Positions 10,789 through 26,319 of a stretch of DNA of 64,000 nt are shown in pieces. The stretch covers positions 2,976,001 through 3,040,000 of the forward strand of contig JABYQN010000003.1 of assembly GCA_022606135.1 (NCBI GenBank), written 5' to 3'. The stretch comes from Fomes fomentarius (lineage: Eukaryota; Basidiomycota; Agaricomycetes; Polyporales; Polyporaceae). The translations under genes were made by a program, and so were the position numbers. Every line of letters starts with the position of its first letter. The stretch's first letter is position 1. The notes beneath the pieces were generated by a model. That model made no database searches. It had not been told where the DNA came from and saw only the letters and a program-made list of their open reading frames with translations.

Positions 10789-12561
10789 ATGTCATCTCAG
10801 AGCCCCTATAGTGAGATAATATCGGAGTATGACAGCCTGTGAGTGCGTCCCCTCCTCACTGGCGATGCGCATCTCATGCTAGTTCCACGACCCGGGAAGC
10901 CTCGTCAATAACTACTGTGCGGTGGCTGGGATCGGTAAGTCTCGCGCCTTCTTTGCGCTCTATTACATTCAAGCACCAACACATTTACATCCGGGATATG
11001 CACTGCCAGTGCTCTTTCTCTATGACTTCGTTGTCACACTCGTTGATGAAGTGACCTACTTTTGGGGAAGCAAACCAACGGGCGCCACTGTCGTGTTTTT
11101 TCCTAACAGATATACTGCCCTCTTGTACACGATATTCTACTTGGTCATGGGCTTTGCTCCGTGCACCGAGAACTCGGTACGCTGCCTCTTTTGCATATGC
11201 ATTGATCGTGCAGTTTCATTTGGTAGCGATATATATTGCTTCAATAACAGAAGTGAGTAGCAGTACCCTCTCTCAGTCGGGTTGTTGCTGACTCGTTTTT
11301 CTCTTATCAGCTGCGCTGTGCAAATCAAGGCTGCCATATGTGTTCAAATGACAATGTATCTACTATGGGCCGGTACATCCCTCTTTTGTCATTTACGCTA
11401 GCTGTCTCGACTGATCTCATCACTGGCAGTGTTCTCTGCACTTCGCGCGTACGCCCTGAGCAGGAAAGTGCTCATTTCTTGCTTAGTCTTCGTCCTTTCG
11501 ATAGTAGTCGTATGCACAAACCTAGTGAGCTCTCAGGCATTACTGCGTTTATACTACTGCCACTCACTAGGAGCACACTTAGGTCGACGTCTTTGGCTTC
11601 TACAGAATTACATGTATCCCGGAGCTTGCGGGGGTATGCACTTCCGAAGACACTATACCTCCGAAACTGGCTCACTGGTACGTGAAACATGATCATTTTC
11701 TCTATTACACACTTCACTGAAACCTATCTAGGTGTCAATACTGTTCACTCACCTGTTGAATTTTGCTAATGCGACTATCTTTTTGATAGTCACAATTGCG
11801 GCCCGAAGCTCTCTAATGGCGGCAGACATCGTCCTCATCTCAATAACATGGGCACTACTTGGTCGACGCACTTCCATGTCTTCGGAAAACACATTGACTC
11901 GCGTGATGCTACTTGATGGTGAGTTACTACTACCTATACGGTTGCCCTTCAACAGCGGAACGTGTCGGCTTACTAACCTGGGTTTGAAGGGGCGATATAC
12001 TTCGTGTAAGCTTTGTGTATGCGGATACATACCTTTTTATGGTACTGATAGCTGAATGCTTTAGATCCCTATTTGTATTGAATGCGCTTCACCTCTCGTT
12101 CACTCTTGTATCCGTAAGTGGCAAGCACCTATTTTCTCGGACTGAAGCTTATCACCAGCTTGCACTTCTCAGGAATGGCAACCAGCAACTCAGAATGAGA
12201 GTAAGATTGTGCTTTTCATCGAGCCGTGAGTCGAAGTTCGAGCTGAGAGAGCTGACAGGAGCTGAAGGGAACTGTTACTAGGCTGACCTCAATTCTTATA
12301 TGGCGATTCATGCTTGCGCTGCAATCAGTCAATAACAGCAACGTCAACCTCGACTCCCAGGGCGTTGTACACTCGGAGGGGATCTCTTCTCATGCAGACT
12401 CAATCATCTTCGAGCGTGTAGTTGGTTCTCTGAGCTCCCTTGCATCGCGTAGTACTCTCAGAACGAACGACACCGCCCATTTGGGAAGTATGGAGTTGCA
12501 CGACAATGACTCACCTATAGTCCTTGATGGTGTTGAATGTCTGGCATTGGAAACCAGGTAG
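10789..12561 (+). CDS. DUF6533-type multi-pass membrane protein, copy B
   Basis: Thirteen exons give 344 residues: 10789-10838, 10900-10934, 11010-11176, 11251-11252, 11311-11372, 11430-11524, 11583-11677, 11732-11733, 11790-11918, 11990-12005, 12065-12113, 12173-12225, 12282-12561. Exon lengths 35, 2, 62, 95, 2, 129, 16 and 49 equal those of copy A at the same places. The domain core reads FLYDFVVTLVDEVTYFW, TGATVVFFPNRY, then VFSALRAYALSRK, LMAADIVLISITWALL and FVLNALHLSFTLVS. The tail contains IIFERVVGSLSSL, a motif also seen in copies A and D. Function unknown. The intron before the first 2-nt exon is 74 nt, the longest of the pair, and contains alternative AG sites. The call as a family member is firm; the exact first microexon could be placed differently. 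Confidence 0.83.
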
Positions 12562-13315
12562 TAGGGACATGTTCATGAAGGATCACATATAATACTATGA
12601 ACAGCTGCGAGAATCTCTGACACATACAGGGACAGCGTCGACGTACATAGTATTATCACTGGGATGAAGAGCAAAATTTGCGCGCATGTGGGGCAGATGT
12701 GTCTTCGTAACTTTTGTCTAAGCTGTCATTGCCAAATGAACATGTTGCTCTCCAACCATGCTGCCCACATAAGGAGAGGTGAACGTGACACGCTCCAATT
12801 CAACTCCTCTGATCATCAGCATTAATTTCTCGAGCACCTCCTCCTGGACCAAAAATAGTATCAGTCCAAGTATGGTTCGCGAGAATCCCAATATGACAAT
12901 GAGCTGTGAACAACAGACATCTGTGAGCCTTTTGATGGGCCCGAATGCGCGGTCGTACTAGTGCGCTATAGCCGCCATCGGCCACGGACAGCAGTTGGTT
13001 CTGTTACGTCCGTTCAATCTTCGTGTAGCAGAGGTGCATCCGCTCTCAGGCGCAGTGCAGAAGAGTGCAGATCGCAGCATCGTAGTATAATCACTGCATC
13101 GGTCCCACACGGAGCACACATCAATCTGTGGAGAAGCGCGGCGTGGCTGAGAGGACACATGGAATTGATGGTTCGGGTTCCCACCGGACAGCCTTCATGC
13201 CTCAGTGCGTATGCAGTCGAGTCGTGAACTGATTATTCAATCTCTAGGTCTCGATGGACTCATGAGGGGTGAATTATCTGTTCAAAAACCACCAGCAACA
13301 GGACCGTATCCGAGG
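12562..13315. other. intergenic between convergent genes
   Basis: This 754-nt stretch lies between the 3' ends of copy B and the second HET gene. I see only a short inverted pair, ATACTATG near 12593 and CATAGTAT near 12645, of doubtful meaning. Confidence 0.4.
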
Positions 13316-15455
13316 TCAACCGTCTCGCCTCGTTTGAAACAAAACCCTACCCGTCGAGCGGTGCCAACGCTTGAATGAGATGTCCATAATGTAAGTAGAA
13401 GCAGGATTGAGCGAGTCGGGCACGAAGGAAAGGGTTATCTCGATCGCAACCGCCCACCGCGATGAGTCGATTGGCGTGAAGCTGCGCTGGTAGTCCGGCC
13501 AATGCATGATATGGTCTGTTGCACAGTCATGGTCCACGTCCGTGCTCGCGTCCGGATCCCTTCTACTCGCCTGCTCTGCGACGGAGACCATAGCCCAATG
13601 AGGCCCTAGTGCATCCGGGACGACATGACCGCCGGCCCGGCTACGCACATCGACGCCGGGATCTGAAGACATCCTGGCAGGGCCCCCCGCTATTGAGCAG
13701 CGGCCAAAATGCACCAGGATGTCATGCAGACCAAACCAGTGCGGATTGAACATAGTAAGCGTCGCAGCAGGCTGGCCATGCCATGGGAAACGCATGCTGG
13801 CGGGGAGCGAGAGCTTGAATTTTGCCTTCTGGAGGTTGTCGATTAGGCGCTGTGGGATTCGGAACGGTGTCGCTCTACCCCTGTTCATCAGTAGATGCGT
13901 GGTAGGTCGAGTTAGGGGGATGTGTGTGAGGTAAATGCTCCTCCACGTGAAACCGCTGAGTGTACCCGTGGTCGAGCGTACGATGTTCAAGTTGATTAAG
14001 CGCCATCGTAGTTGACCACTGTAGATGCAAGGGTGATAGAGCGGACGGGTAGGATCCACCGCACGGTCGCACGGTCCCAACAGAAGGCCGAGGGGCTGGT
14101 TGTCCCGCGACGAGAATAGGATAGCGATGGAGATGCCATTCACTTCAACGACAGGAATATGAGCATGAACCCCATAGGATGTGACGTTGAATGTGGGGAC
14201 ACCAGCCGCCTCCGAAGAGACTTCAGTGTCTTGGCCCGGGCGAATCATGTTATTGATCAACTGGACGTGTGGGCGGGCACCTGTCAGCCGCTGTACAAAT
14301 ACGGACGAGTGATCGGTTGCGATATAGGTTACTAACACTGAGAGACAAGTCACGATCTGGCAACTGTTGCACTGCGTGACGAGTGGAAACATGAGCTTGA
14401 CCTCCGTATGGGAGTGCCATCATCGCTGTTGTGGGAGATTCAACAAAGTCTAGCGGGGATGACTTCGGAGTCCAGAACTGGTCTTCTGTTGGCTGAAGAA
14501 TAATCAGCATTTCATTTGCGATGAACAAGAATTGTCGATGCTTTACCTGAAGATCCTCCAGTGTATGCGGGTCGAAATCGGTAGCCCGTGCCTCCGCAAA
14601 ATGGCTTGGGCTGGGGGCAAAGAGATACATCTCGTGATCGTCAAGACGATCCCAAGGGTCGATGGTGGCCGGACACACATCCAGCACATGCCCCCATGCA
14701 AAGAGAGTGGTGTCGATCGTACCCTTCATAATCTCCTCCTGGAGACGTCGGAAAGCCTGTCGGCCTTCGCCGTACAACGTTGGCATGTTGACCTCAAATA
14801 TCCCCATGAGACAGTACGCCTCATCCTCTGGGCGAGTTGTAACTCGGTTTGATGCCCATGACATGCGTCGAGCGATGCTGATGTCTCGGACTTCTTCTTC
14901 CAAGAGCAGCACGGCAACAGGGATCCAAGTGATATCAGCGAGGAGGGATGCGAGATCGGCCTTGGTACCCAAGATCTCCCAGTGAGACGAGACGAAGACG
15001 ACATGGTCAGGCGCGATGAGCTCCTGCAACGTCCAGCCACGAGTGAACCATCGGCTTTCCCTGAATGCCGAATCGATATCCTCCAGAACGCTGTCGGTAG
15101 GGACGTCTCGAAGGTATGCGAAACACACCTCTGCTAGAGCATAGTAGGTGTACATGGAATTGATCGCCTCCGATAACTCCGCACTACTGGTCTTGTCGAT
15201 GCAGCAAGTATCGTTCCAGATCCACTTGTACCCATGACGTTCTGCGAGCATGCAGGACTCTTTGACCTTGCTAGTGGAGCGATCACGAGGATTCTCGCCA
15301 GTCGCTTCGCACTCGAGGCGGTGGCGTTGGGTGTCTTGGAAACTCTGTTCCGTTGGATCCCAGACATGGGATAGGATGGCGTAAACCTGATTCCTAGCGG
15401 CTTCAACCGTCGGAAAGAACGTCAGCTCTGCGCGAGCCGTACTGAGCAACCACAT
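13316..15455 (-). CDS. HET-domain protein with DUF8212-like region
   Basis: Three exons (15455-14547, 14492-14402, 14337-13316) give 673 residues. The N-terminus MWLLSTARAELTFF followed by VYAILSHVWD is the usual start of basidiomycete HET-E-like proteins, which supports the start at 15455. Further HET motifs are GYKWIWNDTCCIDKTSSAEL, NSMYTYYALAEVCFAYL, SRWFTRGWTLQELIAP and RRMSWASNRVTTRPEDEAY. The last leads into CLMGIFEVNMPTLYGEG and ends with LFAWG, the block known as DUF8212. Introns 1 and 2 are 54 and 64 nt with GT-AG ends. The C-terminal 340 residues (TSYGVHAHIPVVEVNG onward) resemble the variable tails of this family; no NACHT or WD40 repeats are present. Likely a self/non-self or stress cell-death regulator by family inference. 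Confidence 0.88.
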
Positions 15456-16069
15456 GAGCGGATGGCTAAGCTGTCAGACATCGAAATCAGCTTTTGGTTG
15501 GGGAGGCTTTTAGTCTGACAGAGACAAACGTGGGTTTCCTGGGAGGATGTTGTGTGGTATTTAGGGAGGAGCGGGCACAAAGATGTGTGTACGAACCTTG
15601 AAGCGAGTAATGATGCCGCCAGCGGCGCACTGTCTTGCTCAGTGAACAAATCCTAGAGGATGGCCGCACTTCGGTCTGCAAAAGGAAGTAACGTATGTGG
15701 TGAATTCGTGATGAGACGAAGCAATACAATTCTGTGAGTTGCAGCAAGAGGAATCGATGCAATGTACACACTAAAGCCGCTGGAAGCGGAGTTTGAGCAT
15801 GTTCATAGCCCGCTCCCGCTCCGACTTTCAGACGCCGCTTGTGTTGATACCAAGCAAGCGCTGGGCAGGTGAACTTGAAGTTGCTCTGAACAAACGGGAG
15901 GACATCGAATCCCGATACTCATCATTGAGCATACAAAATATACAGCAGGGTAAGATCTATACATTCCGCCGCTGTTCACGCTACTCATACATAATCCAGC
16001 GCGCATGCCAATCTAATAGCCACTATAGCGGCAAAGGAACGAATATCCACGTCCGACGGCTCTACCCCA
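15456..16069. other. promoter side of HET gene and 3' flank of monooxygenase
   Basis: No gene seen in 614 nt. It includes the upstream region of the minus-strand HET gene and the downstream end of the monooxygenase gene. Confidence 0.4.
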
Positions 16070-18755
<2,686 letters not shown>

Positions 18756-20989
18756 GATGGGAGGAGGATGTGAACAGAGGTAGTGCGAAGGGACACTTCC
18801 TGAGCCAGGCTCTATAAGTATCTCGACGATGCCTCCAACGACCGCCTCATCACCCTTCGGTGGACAAGGTTTGGAACGATTGGCGAGCGGCGTCGCGTAT
18901 AACGCGGCATGTGCAGTAAGCTGGCTTCACGCAGCACACACACATAGGTAGCATCGTGAGAATCGGAAGACTGGGAATGCGCGAAGGCTGACTGAAAGTG
19001 AGCGGTCCAACAACGCATTAAGCTGATGGGTCTCATGGAATGGCGTTCCCCGCAGCGAGAGAGCGCGAGAAACAGCCAATTTGAGGTAGAGTTCGCGCTA
19101 TGGCGTAGGTATGGCAAGCGACGTGGCATTTGCGCGGTGCTGAGGAGGCGATCAAGCGCTAGTGAGAATAGAAGGAACGTTGTATCAGTATTGGGTTGCG
19201 CGTGTATACGCCTACTTACTCGAATCAATGAGTTGCCTTCTATGTGACCCCCCCCCACACAGCCGAAATGTGCCCTCGGTGCATGCGACCCTGGGTCGCA
19301 GGATTCAGTGTTCGCTTTTGAGATTATGTTGAAAAGAGACTAGATGTGCTCGTCGATACTCGCAATGCCGCCCAAGAAGAATGACAGCGTTCCGAGAACC
19401 ACGAAGTACGCATAGAGGCGTCTACATCTCCGCTATTGCCATCTGACAAGGAATCTGACAAGGCTGCTCCGAGTCGATTGAGAGGAATCCGGCCACAGGA
19501 GGAGAAAGCATCGCGATTTCTATTTTCAGCCGTTTGTAATCGGAGATACAATGGCTGGTTGCTTACCAGGCTAGTATGGGGAGCGCCTTGGGAGGAGCCT
19601 CCATGCCTACGCATCCCAACGGCGGGGATGGACATCGCGCGCGCATTAGCGCGGGTGATATTCGGTTTGCACAAATGCTCGAGCAGCCTCCGTTCGTCGT
19701 GCGTCGCCACTCCAACTCGACGCTTGTCAGGTCCGGGGACAGTGATCAGCGAGCAGACTCAGTATAGCGGATGCATCCGCGAGGGATCCCAAGCACTACG
19801 GATGCATCCACTGTAAGAGAGATGTATTACCGTTTATGTACTATACAATTGATATGCCACCTGCCACCACGCAAAGAGCGCGGATGCGTCCGTAGAGGTT
19901 GGGATCACTCGCGGATGCATCCGCTATACTGAGAACCTACGATTCAGTACGAGGTCAAGTGAGCACTGTGCCATGTGAGGCACATGTCAAGTAACCTACG
20001 TAGCGAAGACGTCTGAGTACATCGGAACAGATGCGCCTATCCCAAACGTAAACGAGGTTGCCGGTGTGGTGCAGAGAGAGATTGTAGAGCATATCCATGG
20101 AGGCAGAACTACGCGGAGGTCACGACTGGCGGCTTCCCGGTATCCGCCGGCCCCTAACACAAGCACTACGCAGCACAAATGTGTCAGTACACTCCTCGCT
20201 TCCGTAACCGGCGGAGAGCTTACTGTGCAAGTTAGAGATTCCAATCCACATAGGAGGTCACATCCAGCTACGCCATCGGCATGATAAGATGGCTCCAGAT
20301 GAGATTGAAAAGCCATACCTGCAAGCCGTCGACGACCGAAAGCCATCGTAAGCGGGTAGTGATCAGAGGTTCAGGAAGGGTACAGCAGCATTATTTCCTT
20401 GCGAAGGATGGCTATTCGGTGTGTAGCATGCATCGCATGCGATGAACGCGCGATTATGAATGGGGTATGTGTCTTACCTTCAATATCCACCCCATTTGCG
20501 CACTGTTCATGTCAGCTGTGCGTCTCTTGCAGGGCGTAACGCTCACCTTAAAGCCTTGTAAAGGGCATGCACAGAGGTACTTCGCCGTCTCCGTCGTGCA
20601 CAGGGACCGCCTATATGATTTTCCTATCATCGAGTGCGCGGCCATCGGACATAATGCGAACAGTGTCTACGCCACCCCGATCCGACACAGGTCATCGCAG
20701 TTTGCTGGATAATTCATGGATGAGTAACAAGACATCATCGCGAGGGTGCTTCCAGGCTAGACTCCCGGATGCAGGATGGGAAGCGCGAGTTGCGAACAGG
20801 TCCAAACTCAAAATTTGCTCCAGATACGGTCTACGAGGAGATAGAGCGGAGTGCATCAGCACGTTTCGATGACAGATGTCCTTGCTAGCCTCATGGTTGG
20901 ACGATCAAAGCCGTCGTCCAGTAGCCTAGGATACAAAAGATGTGAGATTGTCGAGTGCTAGAGCAAAGGCCGCTTAAATTTACATGTAT
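18756..20989. other. long gene-poor interval
   Basis: I find no gene in about 2.2 kb apart from the inverted repeat at 19758-19933. A run of nine C lies near 19249-19257. Open frames are short and unlike known families. It includes the upstream region of the monooxygenase. Confidence 0.45.
19758..19933. mobile_element. MITE-like inverted repeat
   Basis: The two ends are near-perfect inverted copies of about 35 nt: the left arm begins CTCAGTATAGCGGATGCATC and the right arm ends GATGCATCCGCTATACTGAG, with one mismatch over the arms. The total length is 176 nt. A second, weaker inner copy (CACTACGGATGCATCC and CGGATGCGTCCGTAG) nests inside. No coding capacity. I see no clear target-site duplication at the outer ends, so the MITE assignment is inference. 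Confidence 0.55.
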
Positions 20990-23640
20990 AATATGAGTTC
21001 TCAATAACTTGAAGTGACTGCGAACGCTACTCGAAACCGACGCAACGCCCATAAGATGTTGGCTCTCAAGTGCTCCCATGACGGAGTCATCTTAGCCAGC
21101 TATAGCACTGAAGCTCGTTAGCACTTTGGTGCATATACGGTTCTGCGATACTCGCCTGTGGTGCACGAAGCTAGCAAATCGAAGGGAGCGAGTAAGCAAC
21201 AATGCGTATCTTCCAGGCTTGAATCCAAGACGTAGGAAGTCCAACTGCTTGTACGCAAGTTCATCGAGTTGATGGTGGTGGTTCGCGTGAGTCCATGAAC
21301 GTATGCCAGCAGGTGTGGCACTAGGCGCCTGTGAATCGAACCAGTTCGAATGTATGAGGGGAGCCTACTACTAACTTGGGCGATAGCATTCAAGTTGGCA
21401 AATACCTCCAACTCTGGCAAAGCACTTAGGTGCGATGATCTTTATTCCGGCTCAACCCACAATGACAACCTTTCACGATACCTCCCCCTCAACATTTAGT
21501 GGTCACGGTGTGGGGCCGCGGCAGGACTAGCGTATAGTAATCAGACTACTGGGTCCCTGATTGAGTCCAAACTGTCACTGCGACGAGGTTCGTGATAGGT
21601 CCCTTCCTCAGGGTTAGAGTCAGATGTGATTGGAGTGCCTGTGCTTTGCTGAAAGACGAGAGTTGCGATACGACTGGGCGAGCATCCGCTGAAACTCCCG
21701 CTAAGTTGGAACTCCCCTTCCGAGCTCTTCCGATGTGCTTCCTGAAGATCGAGAAGGAAGCGAGAGACGAGGGTGGAAGTGAACCTACGGTGATGCCTGT
21801 CAGTTTGAGAACTCAATGGAAGGGGCTGAAGAGCAGGTGCTCACACTTCGGTGAACACGGTTGCGTAGCCGTAGCTCAAGCTTTGGAAGGCGACGTGGAC
21901 CTGTAGGTGAACCATGAGTGTATAAGTGCAGTTCCCTTCATGTATATCAGAATGCGCACCGAGAAGAGCGAGAGGGTAAGGTGCAGGCAGTGCAGAGCCA
22001 GTAGGACCCTTAGAGTGATGAGAGATCAGTTCGAATGATACCACAAGAGAAAAGCAGCCCTTATTACAAGAAGTACAATGTTCCTGATCGGATATTCTCA
22101 GTTTTATAATCCAATGGGCAGATGAGATAGTAGATAGTAAGCGCACCATTGCGTAAGAGGACTCCTGCCAGCGACATGCTGTTTCTATTAGACACTGTCT
22201 CCAGAATCTCTTTGCGCGAGATCGTGGTCCAAGTTATAATAATGAGGAGGACGTCTGCAGTCATAAAGCATGTCCTGCATGCAATCACGACTGGGCACAG
22301 GTATGAGAACCAATGTTTGAGTCCACACCTAAACGGGACTCACGTCTAGCGTATAGAGTCAGTAGTGATTCAATGAGAAAGAGCTGACGGGTGAACGTAC
22401 ATGCGAGACAGCGAGAAGGGCATACCAGGATCCTTCACCGTACACCCAAATATAGGGTCATAGTAGCCCGTGAAACCAAGGGGATACAGAGCCTATCATC
22501 ATCTCATCAGTTGTCTCTCACTGGTGAATGAGAGGGCGAGAAATAACTGACGATGTTCGCAATCGGGGTGGCAACCGACAGGACGAAGATTAGGGCAGAC
22601 AGCGGCCTGCTCCTACTGAGCGCAAACCCACGGAGGGCCGCAAACACTGCGCGTTCGTGAGTATAAACGGTATCGATGCATATTGGAGGCACAAGAAAGG
22701 AAACAGAAGTACTCACCCGCCCAGGGTATATACTGAAGGAGGGTAAAGGCGAGAAGTGTCTTGGCAGCAAAAGCGCATCTAGCCCCACGTAAATCCAGAG
22801 AAAAGCATTTGGAGATAAAAGTACCTCTGGAGTCTCGGAGGTGAGTCCCAACAAAAATAAGCTAGAGGACCGCACTCAATGCTCACCTGATCTGGCATTG
22901 GCATGAATCCGAACATATTTGCGGTTCTCAGTACCAGAGACCAGTACCTGTTTACTACGAAGAGCGTGGTTGCCCCGATCGACCTCGATCGTGCATTCCA
23001 AAATAGGTCAATCTCCCTGTCCAGGGTGATGAGATATTCGTATACAACGAAAGCTTTGAAGTAATGAGATGGAGTTAGCAATCATTAACAAGAGACGCAG
23101 ATCATCTACCTGCGGATGCGACTCGTCCATACGAGTTTGCTGCACTATGTAGTATCCGACAGGTTCAGCACATCGAAAACAGGACGAGGAGTCCAAATCT
23201 TACAGGCTGAGATACTCAATGGCAACGCCTGCAGAGTCTGTATAGTCTGTGAAAGTCATGGTTGACTTTGAGAGTTGTCCTGTTGAAGAAAGATGAGTTT
23301 GGGGCCTCGCTCTGGTTTTATCTGGGCTAGTTATACGTAGCGAGGAACAGAACACGCCAAGTCGAACAAGTCGGTGAACATCAGAACTGAAAATGTCATA
23401 GCCACACAGTCTAGAACCCTCACTTTCGAGTTCTTTGGAAGTTGGGCACCCACCCTATGTCATCCTAAACTATGACACTTCTTGACAACGGTACAGCCCA
23501 AGGTGTGCAATGGTTCGGCGAGTTAGTGAGCCGGAGAACCAATATCAATCAGCTGTACGCACTCCACTCCCCAACTCCTGATTGAGCAAGTCAGTATGCA
23601 GAGCATGTAGTTACGTTGTTAGCGAGCCCGGTTGAATGAT
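20990..23640. repeat. segmental duplication, copy 1 (contains DUF6533 copy C)
   Basis: This block and 26320-28900 share gene C/E and flanking non-coding sequence. Shared stretches 3' of the genes include GAACGCT...CGCAACGCCC, GAAGCTAGCAAATC, GCGAGTA and ATCGAACCAGT in the same order. A shared GAGCCGGAGAAC lies upstream. Boundaries are approximate. Confidence 0.6.
21541..23259 (-). CDS. DUF6533-type multi-pass membrane protein, copy C
   Basis: Thirteen exons give 343 residues: 23259-23204, 23144-23110, 23053-22887, 22826-22825, 22778-22717, 22646-22552, 22492-22401, 22345-22344, 22290-22147, 22083-22068, 22008-21960, 21900-21845, 21796-21541. The core reads FVVYEYLITLDREIDLFW, IGATTLFVVNRYWSLVL, QRCAFAAKTLLAFTLLQYIP, VFAALRGFALSRSRPLSALI. 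ACRTCFMTADVLLIIITW, YFLVLLALHCLHLTLSLFS and LVSRFLLDLQEAHRK follow. Microexon AG (22826-22825) and AC (22345-22344) keep the frame. Copy E, 5.3 kb away in the same orientation, is the closest relative. Function unknown; membrane location by hydrophobicity. Confidence 0.85.
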
Positions 23641-24119
23641 GTTGACTTACGACTTACAATGCATCAGTCAAACCATGCCAAACGTTGACCATGATGAATG
23701 TCAAGTCAGTGATTATCGCCATCAGCGTCAGTGGTAGCACATGCGAGTAACACCGGTGGCTGGACATGAACAGGGCTTCCAGTCCTCAGACCAATGACAT
23801 ATAGCTCCCGAACACTGCCTTCATGTCCAGTGAAGATAAGTATGGAATCGGGATTCGGGTGCAGTTGCTCCCTAATCGTCCCGGCACCTAGCAGTGACCC
23901 CCTAACCTCCATTGTTTTCCAGCAGGCAGATAGTGATATCCACTCAAGTGAAGGGTACTGTTACATCTGAGGAAGACTTTCTCGGAGATGACTGTTTTGA
24001 ATAAATAGCTGACCACTCGATGTCCTCCAATCTAACTAGACATGACCTCCGACAAAAGAGAAATGGCCGATCTATCCCCTCCGGCAATGAACTTAAATAC
24101 CCCGTTATTCCTCGTCCAT
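23260..24119. other. intergenic, no gene seen
   Basis: This 860-nt stretch lies between copies C and D. It holds the C promoter and the D 3' flank; nothing else is recognised. Confidence 0.45.
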
Positions 24120-25800
24120 CTACTTGTTTCTGGGCCGCTTCTCTTCCAAGGGGATGCCTTCCAGTAGCACGCTGTTCTCCACGATATCCACATGAGGTAC
24201 GTTCTCCGAGTCCCCGAAACTCATCGTCGTGGAAGCGAGAGATCCGACGACCTGCTCGAACACAAGCCCGCTCGAAGCTGACACCTCGTCAAGATGGACG
24301 TCAACCTCGAACAGGCTCAGGTCCCGAGACGTGCGCTCTGCTGCTTGAAGATCGAGGAGGAATCGTGATACGAGTATTGCCGTGACGCTAGAGAACCATC
24401 CTTAAGATTTCAGCCTGATGTCAGGGCTTAGCAAGTGCTTACGGATCTGTGAAATTGCTCACGTAGCTGGCGTTTTGCCAGGCCGGGTGATACTGAAGAA
24501 TGTGAGTCAGACACAGACACGCGGGCGAGCCACCTGGCAGAGGAAATGCATACTGAGAGCATTGTGAGAACGAGATGCAGAGTGTTCATCAGGAGCAAGA
24601 CACTAGCGGAACAACGTGAGGATCGAATCTCGGTACGTGGGTGCAGCAGCATACACAAAGTATATAGTACCTGCCAGCAAGTTGTTAGAGGCTGTAACTT
24701 CTCGGTTCATCTGGGAACCGCTCCTCACCGTCTTGCTGCAGGACACTCGTGAACGTCCTCCTCCGCGATACCCATTTGACCTTGTACCGTCGAGGGATTG
24801 TGGACCATGTAATCCAATTCAGCAGCGTGTCCGCAGTCATTAGACAGGTGCGGGACACGATCACATCTTAGGGCGTACAAATAGTCAGCATAATCGATGA
24901 GGAGATCAGTTTGCGAAGATGTACGACTGCATGGATATTAGTTCAAGCGAGGGACGAAGAGAGGATCAGCGACGCACATTTTCGAGACAAACGGTGAAGT
25001 ATTATCAACACCCCGGCAGCCCATCTCCTGAACGACGACTCCGGATAGCCCATTGCCAAACCGACTCTGTCCAAAATTATTATTCAAAATTTTCCTCTCC
25101 CCTTGCGAATGTAAAAATACCAGATTGATGCCAATGGGAACGATAGAGAGTAGGAACACAGGGATGCCAAGCGCCAGACTTCTTTTCAATGCGAATGCGC
25201 GCAATCCGGAAAAGACTATGCGTGGATGCTTCACTCCAGCAGCAAAAGATTGATATTGAGAGAGACGCACCTGCCCATGTAAGATATGCAAACATCTTCA
25301 GTCCGAAATCCACTCTCAACACAAAGGAACAGCTACGGTGCGTGATAAGCACGAAGGGGTCCGAGTCCCTGTGAACTTTGTCCTACCTCTATAATGGACG
25401 TCAAATTCTAGTCATGAGAGGACAGAATGACGATGAAAGAGGTGCTCACCCGATCCGACATGGTGATATAGTGGGCCGCGTCGACCACTGCATACACGAG
25501 ATAGAAGTATCGGTTCAAAAAGCAAAGAATCGACGCGCCGTTGACTTTGCGCTTCCAGAATAAGAAAAATTCTTGGTCGAAAGTGATACAATACTCGTAG
25601 AAGATGAGAGCTGGGAGGGCAGGAGGTAAGCTCAAGCCCAACAGCGGTGGGGACGGCCTTACCGGTGCAGGCAATGTCACAGTCTCTCAGGATTTTCCTG
25701 TCGTGGAATGAGGCCAGGTCCCAATTACGAAGTTAGAGACGTACACGCCTGCATACTCGGAGATAACGTCTCCAATGTCGGAGGCATCTGCTGTGGCCAT
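24120..25800 (-). CDS. DUF6533-type multi-pass membrane protein, copy D
   Basis: Thirteen exons give 340 residues: 25800-25745, 25697-25663, 25610-25450, 25388-25387, 25332-25271, 25215-25121, 25066-24978, 24926-24925, 24866-24729, 24670-24655, 24602-24554, 24492-24443, 24387-24120. The core reads IFYEYCITFDQEFFLFWKRK, NGASILCFLNRYFYLVY, VFSGLRAFALKRS, VSRTCLMTADTLLNWITW, LLLMNTLHLVLTMLS, ILVSRFLLDLQ and FEQVVGSLAS. The two 2-nt exons are AG and TC. It lies between copies C and E, but its sequence is more distant from them than they are from each other. Function unknown. It ends in a charged tail (EEKRPRNK). Confidence is high for the family and good for the splicing, since all pieces join in frame. 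Confidence 0.84.
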
Positions 25801-26319
25801 CGTCTATTGGAAGGCGGATGTCGGATACAGAAGGAGTTCGGTACAAGTGCTGAGCTGACCATGTTCTTATGATGAAACACCGAGCTTTCTGTGGACAAAC
25901 TAAACCCAATGGTCTAGTCGCGGGGATAAAAGGGTATCCTGGCGTAAGGTAAACTCTATATCTCGTCTACAGCATTTCAGGTGAAAAGAATCTTGTGTCG
26001 CGTCTTGAGGTAGAACCTGTATTTACTCTACAGATGATGATTACAGTCCGCGCTGTGTGTCTTGCCGTTCCCCGTAGTCAGCCGGGTATGGTATGAATGG
26101 AACGGGCCTGGAATAGAGACGTGGCTGGACCTGAAACACTTGAATACGTTCAGCACCCAAAAGGGGAATAGGGCGGGGCAACAAGAGTCATACCAGTAGC
26201 TTACTACAAGTCGGCCGAACTGAGTTCGATCGGCATATTACGACCATTAGAGCGAATACGAGGAGAGAGAGCGGGGCGTATCAGTGCATGTAGACCACAC
26301 ATGACAAATTTGTTAGCCT
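25801..26319. other. intergenic, no gene seen
   Basis: This 519-nt stretch holds the upstream region of copy D and then unremarkable sequence up to the duplicated block. Confidence 0.4.

Noticed and set aside
12593..12655. Short inverted pair ATACTATG / CATAGTAT as a transposon or terminator
   Set aside because: Only 8 nt with a 45-nt loop; expected by chance in AT-rich intergenic DNA.
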